Source: Mycobacterium gordonae (GTDB lineage: Bacteria; Actinomycetota; Actinomycetes; Mycobacteriales; Mycobacteriaceae). Taken from it: 64,000 nt of DNA. Under the pieces are notes generated by a model, which had not been told where the DNA came from, did no database searches, and saw only the letters and a program-made list of their open reading frames with translations. The stretch spans positions 1 to 64,000 of the forward strand of contig NZ_LQOY01000260.1 of assembly GCF_002101675.1 (NCBI RefSeq), in the 5' to 3' direction. The translations under genes and the position numbers were made by a program. This document shows positions 42,124 to 50,936 of this stretch, one piece after another. Numbering within the stretch: the first letter of the stretch is position 1; each line of letters opens with the position of its first letter.

Positions 42124-43754
42124 TACTCTGCCGCCATGTGCGCGTAGGTGTGGTCGGTGGCCGGGACGAACGTCTCCTTGAGGGTGCGCGCCGACGTCCA
42201 GCGCAGCAGGTTTAGCGGCGAACCCGCCTTGTCGTTGGTGCCGGACCCGCGGGAACCCCCGAACGGCTGGCGTCCCACGACGGCGCCGGTCGGCTTGTCA
42301 TTGACGTAGAAGTTGCCGGCAGCGAAGCGTAACCGGTCTTGTGCGGTCAGCACGGCCCCGCGGTCGTCGGCGATCACCGCACCGGTCAACGCATACCGTG
42401 ACCCGGCGTCGATCACATCCAGGATCCGGTCGTACTCGTCATCGGGGTAGACGTGTACCGACAGCAGCGGCCCGAAGTACTCGGTGGCGAACGCCTCGTC
42501 GGTCGGGTCGTCGGACAGCAGCACGGTGGGTCGCACGAAATAGCCTTCGCTGTCGTCGTATTCGCCGCCCACCGCGATGGTGACACCGGCCGCGCCCTTG
42601 GCCCGCTCGATGGCGTCGACGTTCTTGGTGAACGCCCGCCGGTCGATCAGGGCGCCGCCGAAATTGGACAGGTCGGTGACGTCGCCGTAGCGCAACGCGC
42701 CCACGATACCCAAGAAGTCGTCACCCATCCGCTGCCACACCGAATGCGCGATGAACGCCCGGGACGCCGCCGAGCACTTCTGGCCCTGGTAGTCGAATGC
42801 GCCGCGAATCAACGCGGTGCGCAACACATCCGGGCGTGCCGAAGCGTGCGCGAGCACGAAGTCCTTTCCGCCCGTCTCCCCCACCAGCCGCGGATAGCTC
42901 TGGTAGCCGGCGATATTCGCGCCCACCTGCTGCCACAGGTGCTGAAAGGTCGCGGTGGATCCGGTGAAATGAATGCCGGCCAGCCGCGGATCGCGCAGCG
43001 CCACCTCCGAAACCTCGAACCCGTCCCCGGTCACCAGATTGATCACGCCCGGCGGCAACCCCGCCGCCTCGAGCAGTTGCATGGTCAGGTAGGCCGACAA
43101 CGTCTGCGTGATCGACGGCTTCCACACCACGGTGTTGCCCATCAGCGCCGGTGCCGTCGGCAGATTCGCGGCGATGGAGGTGAAGTTGAATGGCGTGATC
43201 GCATACACGAAGCCGTCCAACGGGCGGTAGTCGCTGCGGTTCCACTCACCTGCTCCGCTGATCGGCTGCTGCGTCAGAATCTGACGGGCGAAGGCGACGT
43301 TGAACCGCCAGAAGTCGATCTGCTCGCAGGGCGCGTCGATCTCGGCCTGATACACCGACTTCGACTGACCCAGCATGGTGGCGGCGGCGATCTTTTCCCG
43401 CCACGGCCCGGCCAGCAGGTCGGCCGCTCGCAGGAACACCGCCGCGCGTTCGTCGAACGGTGTGGCGGCCCATGACGCTTTGGCGGCGCAGGCGGCCTCG
43501 ATGGCGGCTGAGGCGTCCTCATGCCGGGCGTTGGTCAGCGTGCCCAGCGTCGCGGCATGGCGGTGCGGCTGGACCACGTCGACGCGTTCGCCGTCGCCCA
43601 TCCGGTGTTTGCCGCCGATCACGTGCGGCAGGTCGATCGGGTGGTCGGCCAAGGCTGTCAGCGCCGCCCGCAGCCGAGCGCGCTCGGGGGACTGCGGGGC
43701 GTAGTCGTGCACCGGCTCATTTGCCGGCATCGGCACTTGTGTGATCGCGTCCAT
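42123..43754 (-). CDS. pruA: L-glutamate gamma-semialdehyde (P5C) dehydrogenase
   Basis: 543 residues. It oxidises glutamate semialdehyde to glutamate, the second step of proline breakdown. The Glu of VGETGGKDFVLAHA is near 295 and the catalytic Cys is in DYQGQKCSAASRAFI near 330; ITPFNFTSIAANLP near 190 binds NAD. ATG at 43754 fits the family start (MDAITQVPMPANEPVHDY). The divergent gene at 43837 encodes a PucR-type regulator, the usual activator of this pair. Also called rocA in older annotation. Confidence 0.95.
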   Translation of the reverse strand: MDAITQVPMPANEPVHDYAPQSPERARLRAALTALADHPIDLPHVIGGKHRMGDGERVDVVQPHRHAATLGTLTNARHEDASAAIEAACAAKASWAATPFDERAAVFLRAADLLAGPWREKIAAATMLGQSKSVYQAEIDAPCEQIDFWRFNVAFARQILTQQPISGAGEWNRSDYRPLDGFVYAITPFNFTSIAANLPTAPALMGNTVVWKPSITQTLSAYLTMQLLEAAGLPPGVINLVTGDGFEVSEVALRDPRLAGIHFTGSTATFQHLWQQVGANIAGYQSYPRLVGETGGKDFVLAHASARPDVLRTALIRGAFDYQGQKCSAASRAFIAHSVWQRMGDDFLGIVGALRYGDVTDLSNFGGALIDRRAFTKNVDAIERAKGAAGVTIAVGGEYDDSEGYFVRPTVLLSDDPTDEAFATEYFGPLLSVHVYPDDEYDRILDVIDAGSRYALTGAVIADDRGAVLTAQDRLRFAAGNFYVNDKPTGAVVGRQPFGGSRGSGTNDKAGSPLNLLRWTSARTLKETFVPATDHTYAHMAAE

Positions 43755-43823
43755 TTCGCCAGAATCCCCGCCGCAGACCCCTGATCAGTTGGCGGATCGG
43801 ACAAGGTTTTGGCTCGGTGCTAG

Positions 43824-43829
43824 TAGAAT
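43824..43829 (+). promoter_or_regulatory. -10 element of the proline regulator gene
   Basis: TAGAAT lies 7 nt before the ATG at 43837, the spacing of a leaderless promoter, and supports that start codon over upstream ones. No clear -35 is seen. Confidence 0.5.
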
Positions 43830-43836
43830 TCGCCAA

Positions 43837-45408
43837 ATGGCGGGTGTCGGTCTCGGGCAGTTGCTGCTCGCGCTGGACGCAACCATGGTCACCCTGGTGC
43901 AGGCGCCCCGCGGCCTGGATCTGCCCGTGGCCTCGGCGGCATTGATCGACTCCGACGATGTGCGCCTGGGCCTGGCACGGGCGGCCGGCGCCGCCGACGT
44001 GTTCTTCTTCGTCGGGGTCAGCGACAACGATGCGGCGCGCTGGATCGGCAAGCAGGTCAACGTCCCGGTGGCAGTCTTCGTCAAGGAGCCGTCGGATGCG
44101 CTCGTCACCAGGGCGGTGCGGGCCGGCGCTGCGGTGGTTGCGGTGGAACCTCAGGCGCGCTGGGAGCGGGTCTATCAACTGGTGAACCACGTCCTGGAGC
44201 ACCACGGGGACCGTGCGGATCCGCTGGACGACTCGGGCACCGACCTGTTCGGCCTGGCCCAGTCCCTGGCCGACCGCATCCACGGCATGGTCAGCATCGA
44301 AGACGCCCAGTCACACGTGCTGGCCTACTCGGCTTCCAGCGACGAAGCCGACGAGTTGCGGCGCCTGTCCATCCTGGGCCGCGCCGGCCCGCCCGAGCAC
44401 CTCCAGTGGATCGGCCAGTGGGGCATCTTCGACGCACTGCGGTCGGGCGGCGACGTGGTACGCGTCGACGAGCGACCCGAGTTGGGACTTCGCCCGCGGC
44501 TGGCGGTGGGCATCCACCACCCGCGGCCGCCGTCGTTCGCCGGCACCATCTGGGTGCAGCAGGGTTCGCAGCCGCTGGCCGACGACGCCGAGGAGATGTT
44601 GCGGGGAGCCGCGGTGCTTGCCGCCAGGATCATGGCCCGGCTGGCGGCGCGGCCCTCCCCGCATGTCCGACAGGTGCAGCACCTTCTCGGACTGGGCCAG
44701 GGCGAGCCCGGCGACGTGGCAGCCATTGCGGGCGAGCTCGGGTTGCCGGTCGAGGGAACCGGTGCGGTGATCGGTTGGGACACCATCGGCGGCACCGCCC
44801 GCCCCGCCCGCCTGACCGATGTTCTGGCGTTGAGCGCCAGTGCTTTTCGGCGCGACGCGCAGGTGGTATCGAACGGTTCGCGCATTTACGCCCTGCTTCC
44901 GCAGATTTCGAAGACCCGGTCGGTCGCCTCCTGGGTGCGCGGCACGATAGGCGCGCTACGCACGGAGTTGAGCGTCGAACTGCGGGCGGCCATCGCCGCG
45001 CCGGTCGACGGTTTGGCCGCCGTGGCGGCGGCGCGCATGGAAGTGGACCGGGTGCTGGACAGCGCTGAGCGCCATCCGGTCTCGTTCGGCCGGGTGACGT
45101 CGCTGGCCGAAGCACGCACCGCGGTGCTGCTTGACGAGATCGTCACACTGGTCGGGGCGGACGAGCGGTTGATCGACCCGCGGGTACGCGAACTGCACGC
45201 CCGCGATCCGGTGCTGACCGAGACGCTGCGCGCCTACCTGGACTGCTTCGGTGACGTCGCCGCCGCAGCCAGCTGGTTGCAGGTGCACCCCAACACAATC
45301 CGCTACCGGGTGCGCCGCATCGAGCAGCTACTGGCCATCTCACTGGCGGATCCCGATGTGCGGCTGGTGTTTTCGTTAGGGCTTCGGGCCGCCGAACGAC
45401 CGGCTTAG
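43837..45408 (+). CDS. PucR/CdaR-type regulator of proline catabolism (Rv1186c-like)
   Basis: 523 residues from ATG 43837. An N-terminal purine-catabolism-type domain (MAGVGLGQLLLALDATMVTLVQAP through about 130) is followed by a GAF-like/GGDEF-like middle and a C-terminal HTH_30, LRAYLDCFGDVAAAASWLQVHPNTIRYRVRRIEQLLA, near 465-500. Divergent from pruA-pruB, it is the expected activator of proline use; in M. tuberculosis the homologue has that role. An upstream frame to 43741 overlaps the pruA start and is less likely because the -10 box TAGAAT lies between. Confidence 0.88.
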   Translation: MAGVGLGQLLLALDATMVTLVQAPRGLDLPVASAALIDSDDVRLGLARAAGAADVFFFVGVSDNDAARWIGKQVNVPVAVFVKEPSDALVTRAVRAGAAVVAVEPQARWERVYQLVNHVLEHHGDRADPLDDSGTDLFGLAQSLADRIHGMVSIEDAQSHVLAYSASSDEADELRRLSILGRAGPPEHLQWIGQWGIFDALRSGGDVVRVDERPELGLRPRLAVGIHHPRPPSFAGTIWVQQGSQPLADDAEEMLRGAAVLAARIMARLAARPSPHVRQVQHLLGLGQGEPGDVAAIAGELGLPVEGTGAVIGWDTIGGTARPARLTDVLALSASAFRRDAQVVSNGSRIYALLPQISKTRSVASWVRGTIGALRTELSVELRAAIAAPVDGLAAVAAARMEVDRVLDSAERHPVSFGRVTSLAEARTAVLLDEIVTLVGADERLIDPRVRELHARDPVLTETLRAYLDCFGDVAAAASWLQVHPNTIRYRVRRIEQLLAISLADPDVRLVFSLGLRAAERPA

Positions 45409-45505
45409 CCGGCGGGCTGCGAGGTTACCCCAGAACACGGCCACGCAGAGTAGAGTTTGTGACGCTCAAACTCGAGCAATGGTTGCGAGCCGTGTGGAGG
45501 TAGCC

Positions 45506-45964
45506 GTGACGGAACAACCGCCGAATTATCCGCCACCGAACTATCCACCACCGACACCCGACGGATACGGGTATCAGCCACCGAACTATCCACCGCCGGC
45601 GCCCGGCGGGTACGGCTACGGCTACCCGCCACCGATGTATTCCGCCCCCAGGACGAATGCGTTGGCCATCGCGTCGCTGGTTGCCTCGATAGCAGGGCTG
45701 TTCACGTGCGGTATCGGCAACATCCTCGGGTTGATCTTCGGCGTGGTCGGGCTGAGTCAGATCAAACGGACCGGCGAGGGCGGCCGCGGTCTGGCGATAG
45801 CCGGAATTGTGATCAGCGTGCTCACATTCGTGCTACTGGTGGTCGCATTCATCATCGGGACGGTCAACCGGCACGACCGCGAAGACGACAACTACAGTTC
45901 CCAGCACGCCGTGGTCAGCGTCGAAGAGTTGGCGGCGCCGGCCGAGCTGATTTCCTGCCGCTGA
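45506..45964 (+). CDS. DUF4190 membrane protein with proline-rich N-terminus
   Basis: 152 residues. The first 45 residues are a Pro/Tyr/Gly-rich cytoplasmic tail with repeated PPNYPPP units and GYGYGYPPP. Two membrane helices follow (about 50-80 and 98-122), separated by the DUF4190 loop LSQIKRTGEGGRGLAIAGI. Such tails mediate protein contacts at the membrane; no enzymatic role is expected. GTG at 45506 is chosen because GGAGGT at 45496-45501 is well placed. It precedes the sulfur operon, but its own promoter and the leader peptide in between suggest separate transcription. Confidence 0.88.
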   Translation: MTEQPPNYPPPNYPPPTPDGYGYQPPNYPPPAPGGYGYGYPPPMYSAPRTNALAIASLVASIAGLFTCGIGNILGLIFGVVGLSQIKRTGEGGRGLAIAGIVISVLTFVLLVVAFIIGTVNRHDREDDNYSSQHAVVSVEELAAPAELISCR

Positions 45965-46020
45965 GCAGGCGCGCTTCGGCGCCACCGCGCAATAGTTATT
46001 CTCAGGGTGAAGGTAACGGC

Positions 46021-46050
46021 ATGTGTTGCACCGCATTTGCGTGCGGTTAG
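46021..46050 (+). CDS. Cysteine-rich leader peptide of the sulfate-activation operon
   Basis: A nine-codon ORF, MCCTAFACG, with three cysteines, starts at ATG 46021 after GAAGG (46009-46013) and ends 9 nt before the GTG of stf0. The inverted repeat ACCGCA/TGCGGT (46030-46035 and 46042-46047) lies within it. Short cysteine-rich uORFs upstream of sulfur genes in actinobacteria mediate cysteine-responsive translational attenuation. No ribosome site is seen for stf0, consistent with coupling. Confidence 0.65.
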   Translation: MCCTAFACG

Positions 46051-46059
46051 GCTTCGTTG

Positions 46060-46863
46060 GTGGCCGATCATCCGTCGTCGTATCTGGTGCTGGCATCCCA
46101 GCGCAGCGGCAGCACGCTCCTGGTCGAATCGCTGCGTGCGACCGGTGTGGCCGGCGAGCCTCAGGAGTTCTTCCAATACCTGCCTACCACCAGCCAGTCT
46201 CCGCAGCCACGCGAGTGGTTCGCCGACGTTGAGGACGAGTCGATCCTGGCGCTGCTCGATCCATTAGACGAGGGAAAGCCTGACCTGGCGCCGGCCGAGA
46301 TCTGGCGTGACTACATCCGCACGGTAGGCCGCACACCCAACGGGGTGTGGGGCGGCAAGCTGATGTGGAACCAGACGCCGCTGCTGCTGGATCGGGTGGC
46401 GGGGCTGCAGGAGCGCTCCGGCGAGGGACTGCTGGCCGCGATCCGCGACGTGGTCGGTGAGGATCCGTTGCTCATTCACATCCACCGCCCCGACGTGGTG
46501 TCGCAGGCCGTGTCGTTCTGGCGGGCGGTGCAGACCCGGGTGTGGCGGGGCAGGCCGGACCCGGTGCGCGATGCGCGGGCCACCTATCACGCCGGTGCGA
46601 TCGCGTACGTGGTCAGGATGCTGCAGGCGCAGGAGGCGGGCTGGCAGGCCTGGTTCGCCGAGGAAAACGTCGAACCGATCGAGATTTCTTATCCCGTGTT
46701 GTGGCGCAACCTGACTGAAGTGGTCGGTGACATCCTCGAGCGACTGGGCCTGGACCGGCGGTTGGCACCCGAACCGGTGCTGCAGCGCCAAGCCGACCAG
46801 CGTTCCGACGAATGGGTGGACCGCTATCGGGCGGATGCCGAAAGAGAGGGGCTACCAACGTGA
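46060..46863 (+). CDS. stf0: Trehalose 2-sulfotransferase Stf0
   Basis: 267 residues. The 5'-phosphosulfate-binding loop LASQRSGSTLLVESLRATG is at about 11-29, followed by the Stf0 active-site segment VAGEPQEFFQY with the catalytic Glu, and the 3'-phosphate site HIHRPDVVSQAVSFWR near 145-160. The enzyme uses PAPS to sulfate trehalose, the first step toward sulfolipid-type glycolipids. The downstream cysD and cysNC make PAPS, so donor and acceptor enzymes are made together. GTG 46060 is chosen from homologue length. In M. tuberculosis stf0 lies at a distant locus. Confidence 0.9.
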   Translation: MADHPSSYLVLASQRSGSTLLVESLRATGVAGEPQEFFQYLPTTSQSPQPREWFADVEDESILALLDPLDEGKPDLAPAEIWRDYIRTVGRTPNGVWGGKLMWNQTPLLLDRVAGLQERSGEGLLAAIRDVVGEDPLLIHIHRPDVVSQAVSFWRAVQTRVWRGRPDPVRDARATYHAGAIAYVVRMLQAQEAGWQAWFAEENVEPIEISYPVLWRNLTEVVGDILERLGLDRRLAPEPVLQRQADQRSDEWVDRYRADAEREGLPT

Positions 46864-47774
46864 CGCTCACGGACACAACGCACGTCGACGAACTGCGTCT
46901 GCTCGAAGCCGAGGCGGTGCACATCATCCGCGAGGTCGTCGCCGAGCTGGAGCGCCCCGTCCTGCTGTTCTCGGCCGGCAAGGACTCCATCGTGCTACTT
47001 CGTCTGGCGGAGAAGGCTTTTCGTCCACTACCGCTGCCCTTCCCGGTGATGCACGTGGACACCGGACACAATTTCCCCGAGGTGATCGAGTTCCGCGACC
47101 GCCGGGTGACCGGACAGGGCCACAAGCTGATCGTCGCGTCGGTGCAAGAGTCGATCGACAAGGGACGCGTGCCGGATCCCGGTCCGAGCGCATCGCGCAA
47201 CCGTGCCCAGACCCGCACGTTGCTGGACGCGCTGGAAGAGGGTGGCTTCGACGCGGCGTTCGGCGGTGCCCGTCGCGATGAGGAACGCGCCCGCGCCAAG
47301 GAACGGATCCTGAGTTTCCGGGACGAGTTCGGCCAGTGGGATCCGCGTGCCCAGCGACCGGAGCCCTGGAGCCTCTACAACGGCCGGATCAAGAAGGGTG
47401 AACAAGTCCGGGTGTTCCCGCTGAGCAACTGGACCGAGATCGACGTCTGGCGTTACATCGAGCTGGAAAACCTTGAGATACCGTCGATTTACTACGCCCA
47501 CGAACGTGAGGTGTTCGAGCGCGACGGCATTCTGCTGGCCGTTTCGGAGTATGCCGGCCCGCAGGACGGCGAATCGGCCGCGGTGGAGTGGGTGCGCTAC
47601 CGCACCGTCGGCGACCTCACCATCACCGGGGCGGTGCGTTCCAAGGCCGCCGACATCACCCGGGTCATCAGCGAGATCTCGGCGGCCACGGTGTCCGAGC
47701 GCGGTGAGACCCGCGCCGACGACCGCACGTCGGCGGCCGCGATGGAAGACCGCAAGCGAGAGGGGTACTTCTGA
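46860..47774 (+). CDS. cysD: Sulfate adenylyltransferase subunit 2
   Basis: 304 residues, PP-loop ATP pyrophosphatase. The PP motif SAGKDS is at about 38-43, the conserved DTGHNFPEVIEFRDR near 66-80 and the C-terminal SEISAATVSERGETRADDRTS near 275-295. With CysN it makes APS from ATP and sulfate. GTG at 46860 overlaps the stf0 stop (GTGA) and its stop overlaps the cysNC ATG (TGATG), so all three genes are coupled. Confidence 0.96.
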   Translation: MTLTDTTHVDELRLLEAEAVHIIREVVAELERPVLLFSAGKDSIVLLRLAEKAFRPLPLPFPVMHVDTGHNFPEVIEFRDRRVTGQGHKLIVASVQESIDKGRVPDPGPSASRNRAQTRTLLDALEEGGFDAAFGGARRDEERARAKERILSFRDEFGQWDPRAQRPEPWSLYNGRIKKGEQVRVFPLSNWTEIDVWRYIELENLEIPSIYYAHEREVFERDGILLAVSEYAGPQDGESAAVEWVRYRTVGDLTITGAVRSKAADITRVISEISAATVSERGETRADDRTSAAAMEDRKREGYF

Positions 47775-49681
47775 TGACCGTCCAGGATCAGGTCGCACCG
47801 ACCAGGGGCTTGACGCGGCAGTTGCTGCGCATCGCGACGGCTGGGTCGGTGGACGACGGCAAGAGCACCCTGATCGGCCGGTTGCTGCACGACACCGACA
47901 GCTTGCCGCTGGACCACCTGGAGGCGGTCACCGATGAGGAGGGCGTTGCCGACCTGGCGGCGCTGTCCGACGGGCTGCGGGCCGAGCGCGAGCAGGGCAT
48001 CACCATCGACGTCGCCTATCGCTTCTTCTCCACCGAGAACCGCAGCTACATTCTGGCCGACACCCCCGGTCACGAGCGCTACACCCGCAACATGTTCACC
48101 GGTGCCTCCAATGCGCACGTGGCGATCCTGCTGGTCGACGCGCGCGCCGGCGTGCTGCGTCAGACCCGCAGGCATGCGCGGATCGCAAAGCTGTTGGGCA
48201 TCAAGCACTTCGTCGCCGCCGTCAATAAAATCGACCTCATCGACTTCGACCAGCGGGGGTTCGCCAAGGTAGAGGAAGAGCTGGGTCACGTCGCGGCGCG
48301 CCTCGGCGAGGTCGACCTGACGGTGATCCCGTTGGCCGCCAAGCTCGGCGACAACGTCGTGCACCATTCGGAAAACACGCCGTGGTACACCGGGCCCACG
48401 CTGCTGGAGTATCTGGAGAATGTGGACCTCGTTGCCCCCCAGGCAGAGGCGTCGCGGCTGCGGCTGCCCGTGCAGTGGGTGTCACGGCCCACCGCCGAGG
48501 CGCGTCGCCGCTACACCGGCCGGCTGGCGGCCGGCACGCTGAGTGTGGGCGACCCGGTGATCTCGCTGCCCGCCGGCACTCGCTCCACGGTCACCGCATT
48601 GGACACCCTCGACGACGAACGAACGACAGCCGTTGCGCCGCTGTCGGTTTCGATCGAACTCGCCGACGACATCGACGTGGGCCGTGGCGACGTGTTCATC
48701 AGCGGCGCCGACGACGCGGTTGCGCCGGTGCTGGCCCGTGAGCTTGACGCCGTCGTGTGCTGGTTCGTCGACTCGCCGCTGCGGGCCGGTGACCGGCTCG
48801 CCCTCAAGCAGACCACCAAGAGCGTGCGGGCCACCGTGCAGGAATTGCACTCCCGGCTGGACCCCGAGACCCTCGACGAACTCGACGGCCCAGTTGAGCT
48901 GGTTCTCAACGACATCGGTACCGTGACGCTGCGCACCAGCTCGGTCGTGATCGCCGACCCTTACGACGACAATCGGGACAGCGGCGCGTTCATCCTGATC
49001 GACGAGGCCACCAACGACACCGTCGGCGCCGGCACCATCGTGGAGGCCCGGGAGGTGAAGCCGGGTAGCCACCAGCGCACCGACATCCGTTGGCATCCGT
49101 CGGCGTTGGACCGCAAGCACCGCTGGACCGCTACCGGCCAGCCGGGAGCGACGATCTGGTTCACCGGGCTGCCGGCGTCCGGCAAGTCCACGGTCGCGGT
49201 GGCCGTGGAACGGGCCCTCGTGGAATCGGGCCGGGTAGCCTATTTGCTGGACGGCGACAACCTGCGCCACGGCCTGTCCGACGACCTCGGCTTCTCCCCC
49301 GGTGACCGGACGGAAAACATCAGGCGGGTAGGGCATTTGACGCGTCTGCTGGCCGACGCGGGTGTGGTGGCGCTGGCGTCGCTGGTGTCGCCACTGAAGT
49401 CGGACCGCGAAACCGCCCGCGCGCTCAGCGAAGCCGCCAAGTTGCCGTTCCTGGAAGTGCACGTCGCCACCTCGCTGTCGGAGTGCGAAAAGCGTGACCC
49501 GAAGGGGCTTTACGCGCGCGCCCGCAGCGGTGAACTCAAGGGCTTGACCGGAGTCGACGCGCCCTACGAGCCACCGGAAAACCCCGACCTGGTGCTGGAT
49601 ACCACCAACGCCGACATCGACGAACTCGCCGCGCAGGTCATCAGCCTGCTCAACGAAGTCAGTCCCCGCCCGCCCCGCTGA
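47774..49681 (+). CDS. cysNC: Bifunctional sulfate adenylyltransferase GTPase / APS kinase
   Basis: 635 residues, fused CysN and CysC. The GTPase part has G1 GSVDDGKST (24-32), G3 DTPGHE near 95 and G4 NKID near 150, plus the two EF-Tu-like barrels. The APS kinase part starts near 445, with P-loop GLPASGKST near 463-471, DGDNLRHGL near 490 and LVSPLKSDRE near 535. It activates sulfate to APS and phosphorylates it to PAPS. The fused form is typical of mycobacteria. Confidence 0.96.
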   Translation: MTVQDQVAPTRGLTRQLLRIATAGSVDDGKSTLIGRLLHDTDSLPLDHLEAVTDEEGVADLAALSDGLRAEREQGITIDVAYRFFSTENRSYILADTPGHERYTRNMFTGASNAHVAILLVDARAGVLRQTRRHARIAKLLGIKHFVAAVNKIDLIDFDQRGFAKVEEELGHVAARLGEVDLTVIPLAAKLGDNVVHHSENTPWYTGPTLLEYLENVDLVAPQAEASRLRLPVQWVSRPTAEARRRYTGRLAAGTLSVGDPVISLPAGTRSTVTALDTLDDERTTAVAPLSVSIELADDIDVGRGDVFISGADDAVAPVLARELDAVVCWFVDSPLRAGDRLALKQTTKSVRATVQELHSRLDPETLDELDGPVELVLNDIGTVTLRTSSVVIADPYDDNRDSGAFILIDEATNDTVGAGTIVEAREVKPGSHQRTDIRWHPSALDRKHRWTATGQPGATIWFTGLPASGKSTVAVAVERALVESGRVAYLLDGDNLRHGLSDDLGFSPGDRTENIRRVGHLTRLLADAGVVALASLVSPLKSDRETARALSEAAKLPFLEVHVATSLSECEKRDPKGLYARARSGELKGLTGVDAPYEPPENPDLVLDTTNADIDELAAQVISLLNEVSPRPPR

Positions 49682-49742
49682 CACTGGACTCAGCACGATC
49701 CGATCACTTGGTCGACGGGCCTTGGCGCGCAACAATTCCGCC

Positions 49743-49856
49743 ATGAGTAAGGCCCGCAGGCAGCCTGCGATTCCGGCCGATTGGTGGGCCACTCTGGTGG
49801 CCGGGGTGATCGCGGCACTCGCGGTCGCCGACGTGCTTCCCCGGATTCCCTGGTGA
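49743..49856 (+). CDS. Small single-span membrane protein (37 aa)
   Basis: 37 residues with a basic start (MSKARRQPAIPADWW) and one membrane helix (ATLVAGVIAALAVADVL). The stop overlaps the GTG of the exporter gene at 49853 (GTGA), so it is translated with it. It lies 61 bp after cysNC and may be an accessory subunit of the YeiH-type carrier. Too small for common annotation tools. Family not recognised. Confidence 0.55.
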   Translation: MSKARRQPAIPADWWATLVAGVIAALAVADVLPRIPW

Positions 49857-50577
49857 CCCGCGTCCAGGCCGAGGCGAGATCCGACGACGCCACCGGCGCG
49901 CGTCCACTCGAGTACGTCCCGGGCCTGCTCTTGCTGGTTGCCGCGGGCGTACTCGGCAAGTACGCGCAGATCTGGTGGAACGCCCTGGCCCGACGCGAAC
50001 ACTGGACCGTGCCGGACATCGAATATGTGTTGTGGGCCATCCTGATCGGGTTGCTGATCGCCAACACGATCGGACTGCATCCGGTCTTTCGCGCCGGGGT
50101 GGCGACCTACGAATTCTGGCTCAAGATCGGCATCGTGCTGCTCGGCTCCCGATTCGTGCTCGGTGACATCGTGAAACTGGGTGGCGCCAGCCTGGTTCAG
50201 ATCCTGATCGACATGCTGATCGCGGGGACCATCATCCTGGCCGCGGCTCACGCGTTCGGGCTCTCCGGCAAGCTGGGCTCGTTGCTGGCGATCGGCACCT
50301 CGATCTGCGGGGTGTCGGCCTTCAAAAAAGCATTGTGGCCGCCAAGGGCGCGATCCGGGCCCGCAACTCCGACGTCAGCTACGCCATCGTCGCCATCCTC
50401 GCACTGGGTGCCGTCGCGCTGTTCGCCCTCCCGCCGCTCGGGCATGCGATCGGGCTCACCCGAACCGGTTGGCGCCCTTTGGTTGTCGCGGTGATCGGTC
50501 TGACCGTCGTCGCCTCGGTCTCGCTGGGGCTGGTGTTGTTCACCTCGCGCGTACTGCACTGGGGCGTGGGCGGCTAG
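49853..50577 (+). pseudogene. Degenerate YeiH/PSE-family putative sulfate exporter
   Basis: The frame from GTG 49853 encodes about 158 residues of a YeiH-family carrier (LLIANTIGLHPVFRAGVATYEFW, GSLLAIGTSICGVSA) and then shifts. At an A6 run (50324-50329) the family sequence continues one base out of frame as IVAAKGAIRARNSDVSYAIVAILALG to a stop at 50577. Even with the shift repaired the protein would have 241 residues instead of about 340: the segment between LGHAIGL and TGWRPLVV appears deleted by about 100 residues. One frameshift plus an internal deletion indicates a pseudogene. The position after cysNC fits a former sulfate or sulfonate carrier. Confidence 0.7.
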
Positions 50578-50642
50578 CGCGCAAACCGCCTTGTCAGCGG
50601 TAACGTCGGTAGTAGCCAACCGGGCCGTCGACGGGAGAAACC

Positions 50643-50936
50643 ATGATGAGGTACGGCATCGTCGGAGGAATGGCTGTCATCCTGACGGCCGGGGGACTGA
50701 TCGCTTCGGCGCCGCCGGCTAGCGCCGGCTGCCTCTACGGAGGCCCCTATCTCAGCAAGTGCGACGGACCCGTGCAGCCCGACGGCACCTGGCAACGCTG
50801 CGTCGCGGTCACCCGTCTGGTTCCCAACGGCGCCAGTTCCTATCTGGTGCCCGACAAGCGCTGCGACCTGATGGGTCCCGGTCAGAATGCGGGAGATTTC
50901 CCCTTCGCCGACCCACTGACGCACATCGACGACTAG
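50643..50936 (+). CDS. Secreted CDGP-domain protein
   Basis: 97 residues. A signal peptide spans about 1-28 (GIVGGMAVILTAGGLIASAPP, cleavage after ASA|GC). The mature part has four cysteines and the motif CDGPVQPDGTWQRCVAV, typical of the small mycobacterial CDGP family of exported proteins of unknown function. ATG at 50643 follows GGGAGAAACC. It ends 1 bp before the convergent esterase stop. Confidence 0.88.
   Translation: MMRYGIVGGMAVILTAGGLIASAPPASAGCLYGGPYLSKCDGPVQPDGTWQRCVAVTRLVPNGASSYLVPDKRCDLMGPGQNAGDFPFADPLTHIDD

Noticed and set aside
50321..50340. Programmed -1 frameshift at the A6 run of the YeiH-like gene
   Set aside because: The codons in frame are TTC AAA AAA GCA, so the site does not give the X-XXY-YYZ slippery pattern, and about 100 residues are missing anyway; decay is the simpler reading.
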